DNA of 25,024 bases from NCBI GenBank assembly GCA_964542745.1, contig CAZIVR010000050.1:1-25024 (forward strand). The letters run 5' to 3'. Below are positions 23,334-25,024 of this stretch, piece after piece; position 1 is the stretch's first letter, and each line of letters starts with the position of its first letter. This stretch comes from DATKAB01 sp964542745 (lineage in GTDB: Bacteria; Eisenbacteria; RBG-16-71-46). Both the position numbers and the translations under genes were made by a program. The notes below the pieces were generated by a model that saw nothing but the letters and a program-made list of their open reading frames with translations, did not search any database and had not been told where the DNA came from.

Positions 23334-25024
<1,691 letters not shown>

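Overview
This window is a compact, very GC-rich (roughly 70-78% in the lines I counted) chromosomal segment of 22 protein genes, one of them cut by the right edge. No tRNA, rRNA, CRISPR array, insertion sequence or phage gene is visible, and no intergenic gap exceeds about 180 bases. The mix of a succinylase-type lysine/DAP operon, a type III pantothenate kinase, exported beta-propeller and M28 proteins, and a Ser/Thr kinase with a C-terminal TPR array suggests a high-GC, Gram-negative-type bacterium. Gemmatimonadota, Ca. Eisenbacteria, Planctomycetes-like or a related uncultured lineage would fit. The exact phylum is inference.

Layout. (1) 75-4116, minus strand: a cofactor operon transcribed folB-folK-deoxynucleoside kinase-panB-panC-single-domain GlmU-like nucleotidyltransferase. 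A good sigma70-type promoter (TTGACC-N18-TAGACT) lies in front of folB. (2) 4275-6035, minus: an exported S41 peptidase with a TPR tail. (3) 6213-9306, minus: dapE-dapC-dapD, joined by 4-base GTGA and ATGA overlaps. (4) 9466-12757, plus: a membrane-anchored Ser/Thr kinase-TPR protein, then a YgfZ-type folate-binding protein. (5) 12762-25024, minus: a ten-gene run transcribed uvrB-nadC-birA-tatC-coaX-M28/PDZ peptidase-PD40 propeller-GroEL-nuclease/helicase-cupin. From nadC to groEL every junction is an overlap.

How the genes connect. FolB and FolK feed folate synthesis, and PanB consumes 5,10-methylene-THF to begin pantothenate synthesis. PanC completes pantothenate, and CoaX, in the right-hand block, commits it to CoA. 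NadC and BirA add NAD and biotin-transfer functions. The right-hand block also holds an export gene (tatC), two exported proteins and an orphan chaperonin.

The most unusual items are two. The first is a PD-(D/E)XK plus SF1-helicase (DUF2075-type) gene with clearly lower GC than its surroundings, a plausible single-gene defence candidate inserted at the tail of the housekeeping run. The second is a GroEL without groES, with an altered KAPGFGDRRK motif and an acidic tail instead of the usual GGM repeat, translationally coupled to an exported propeller protein. The rest is recognisable core metabolism.
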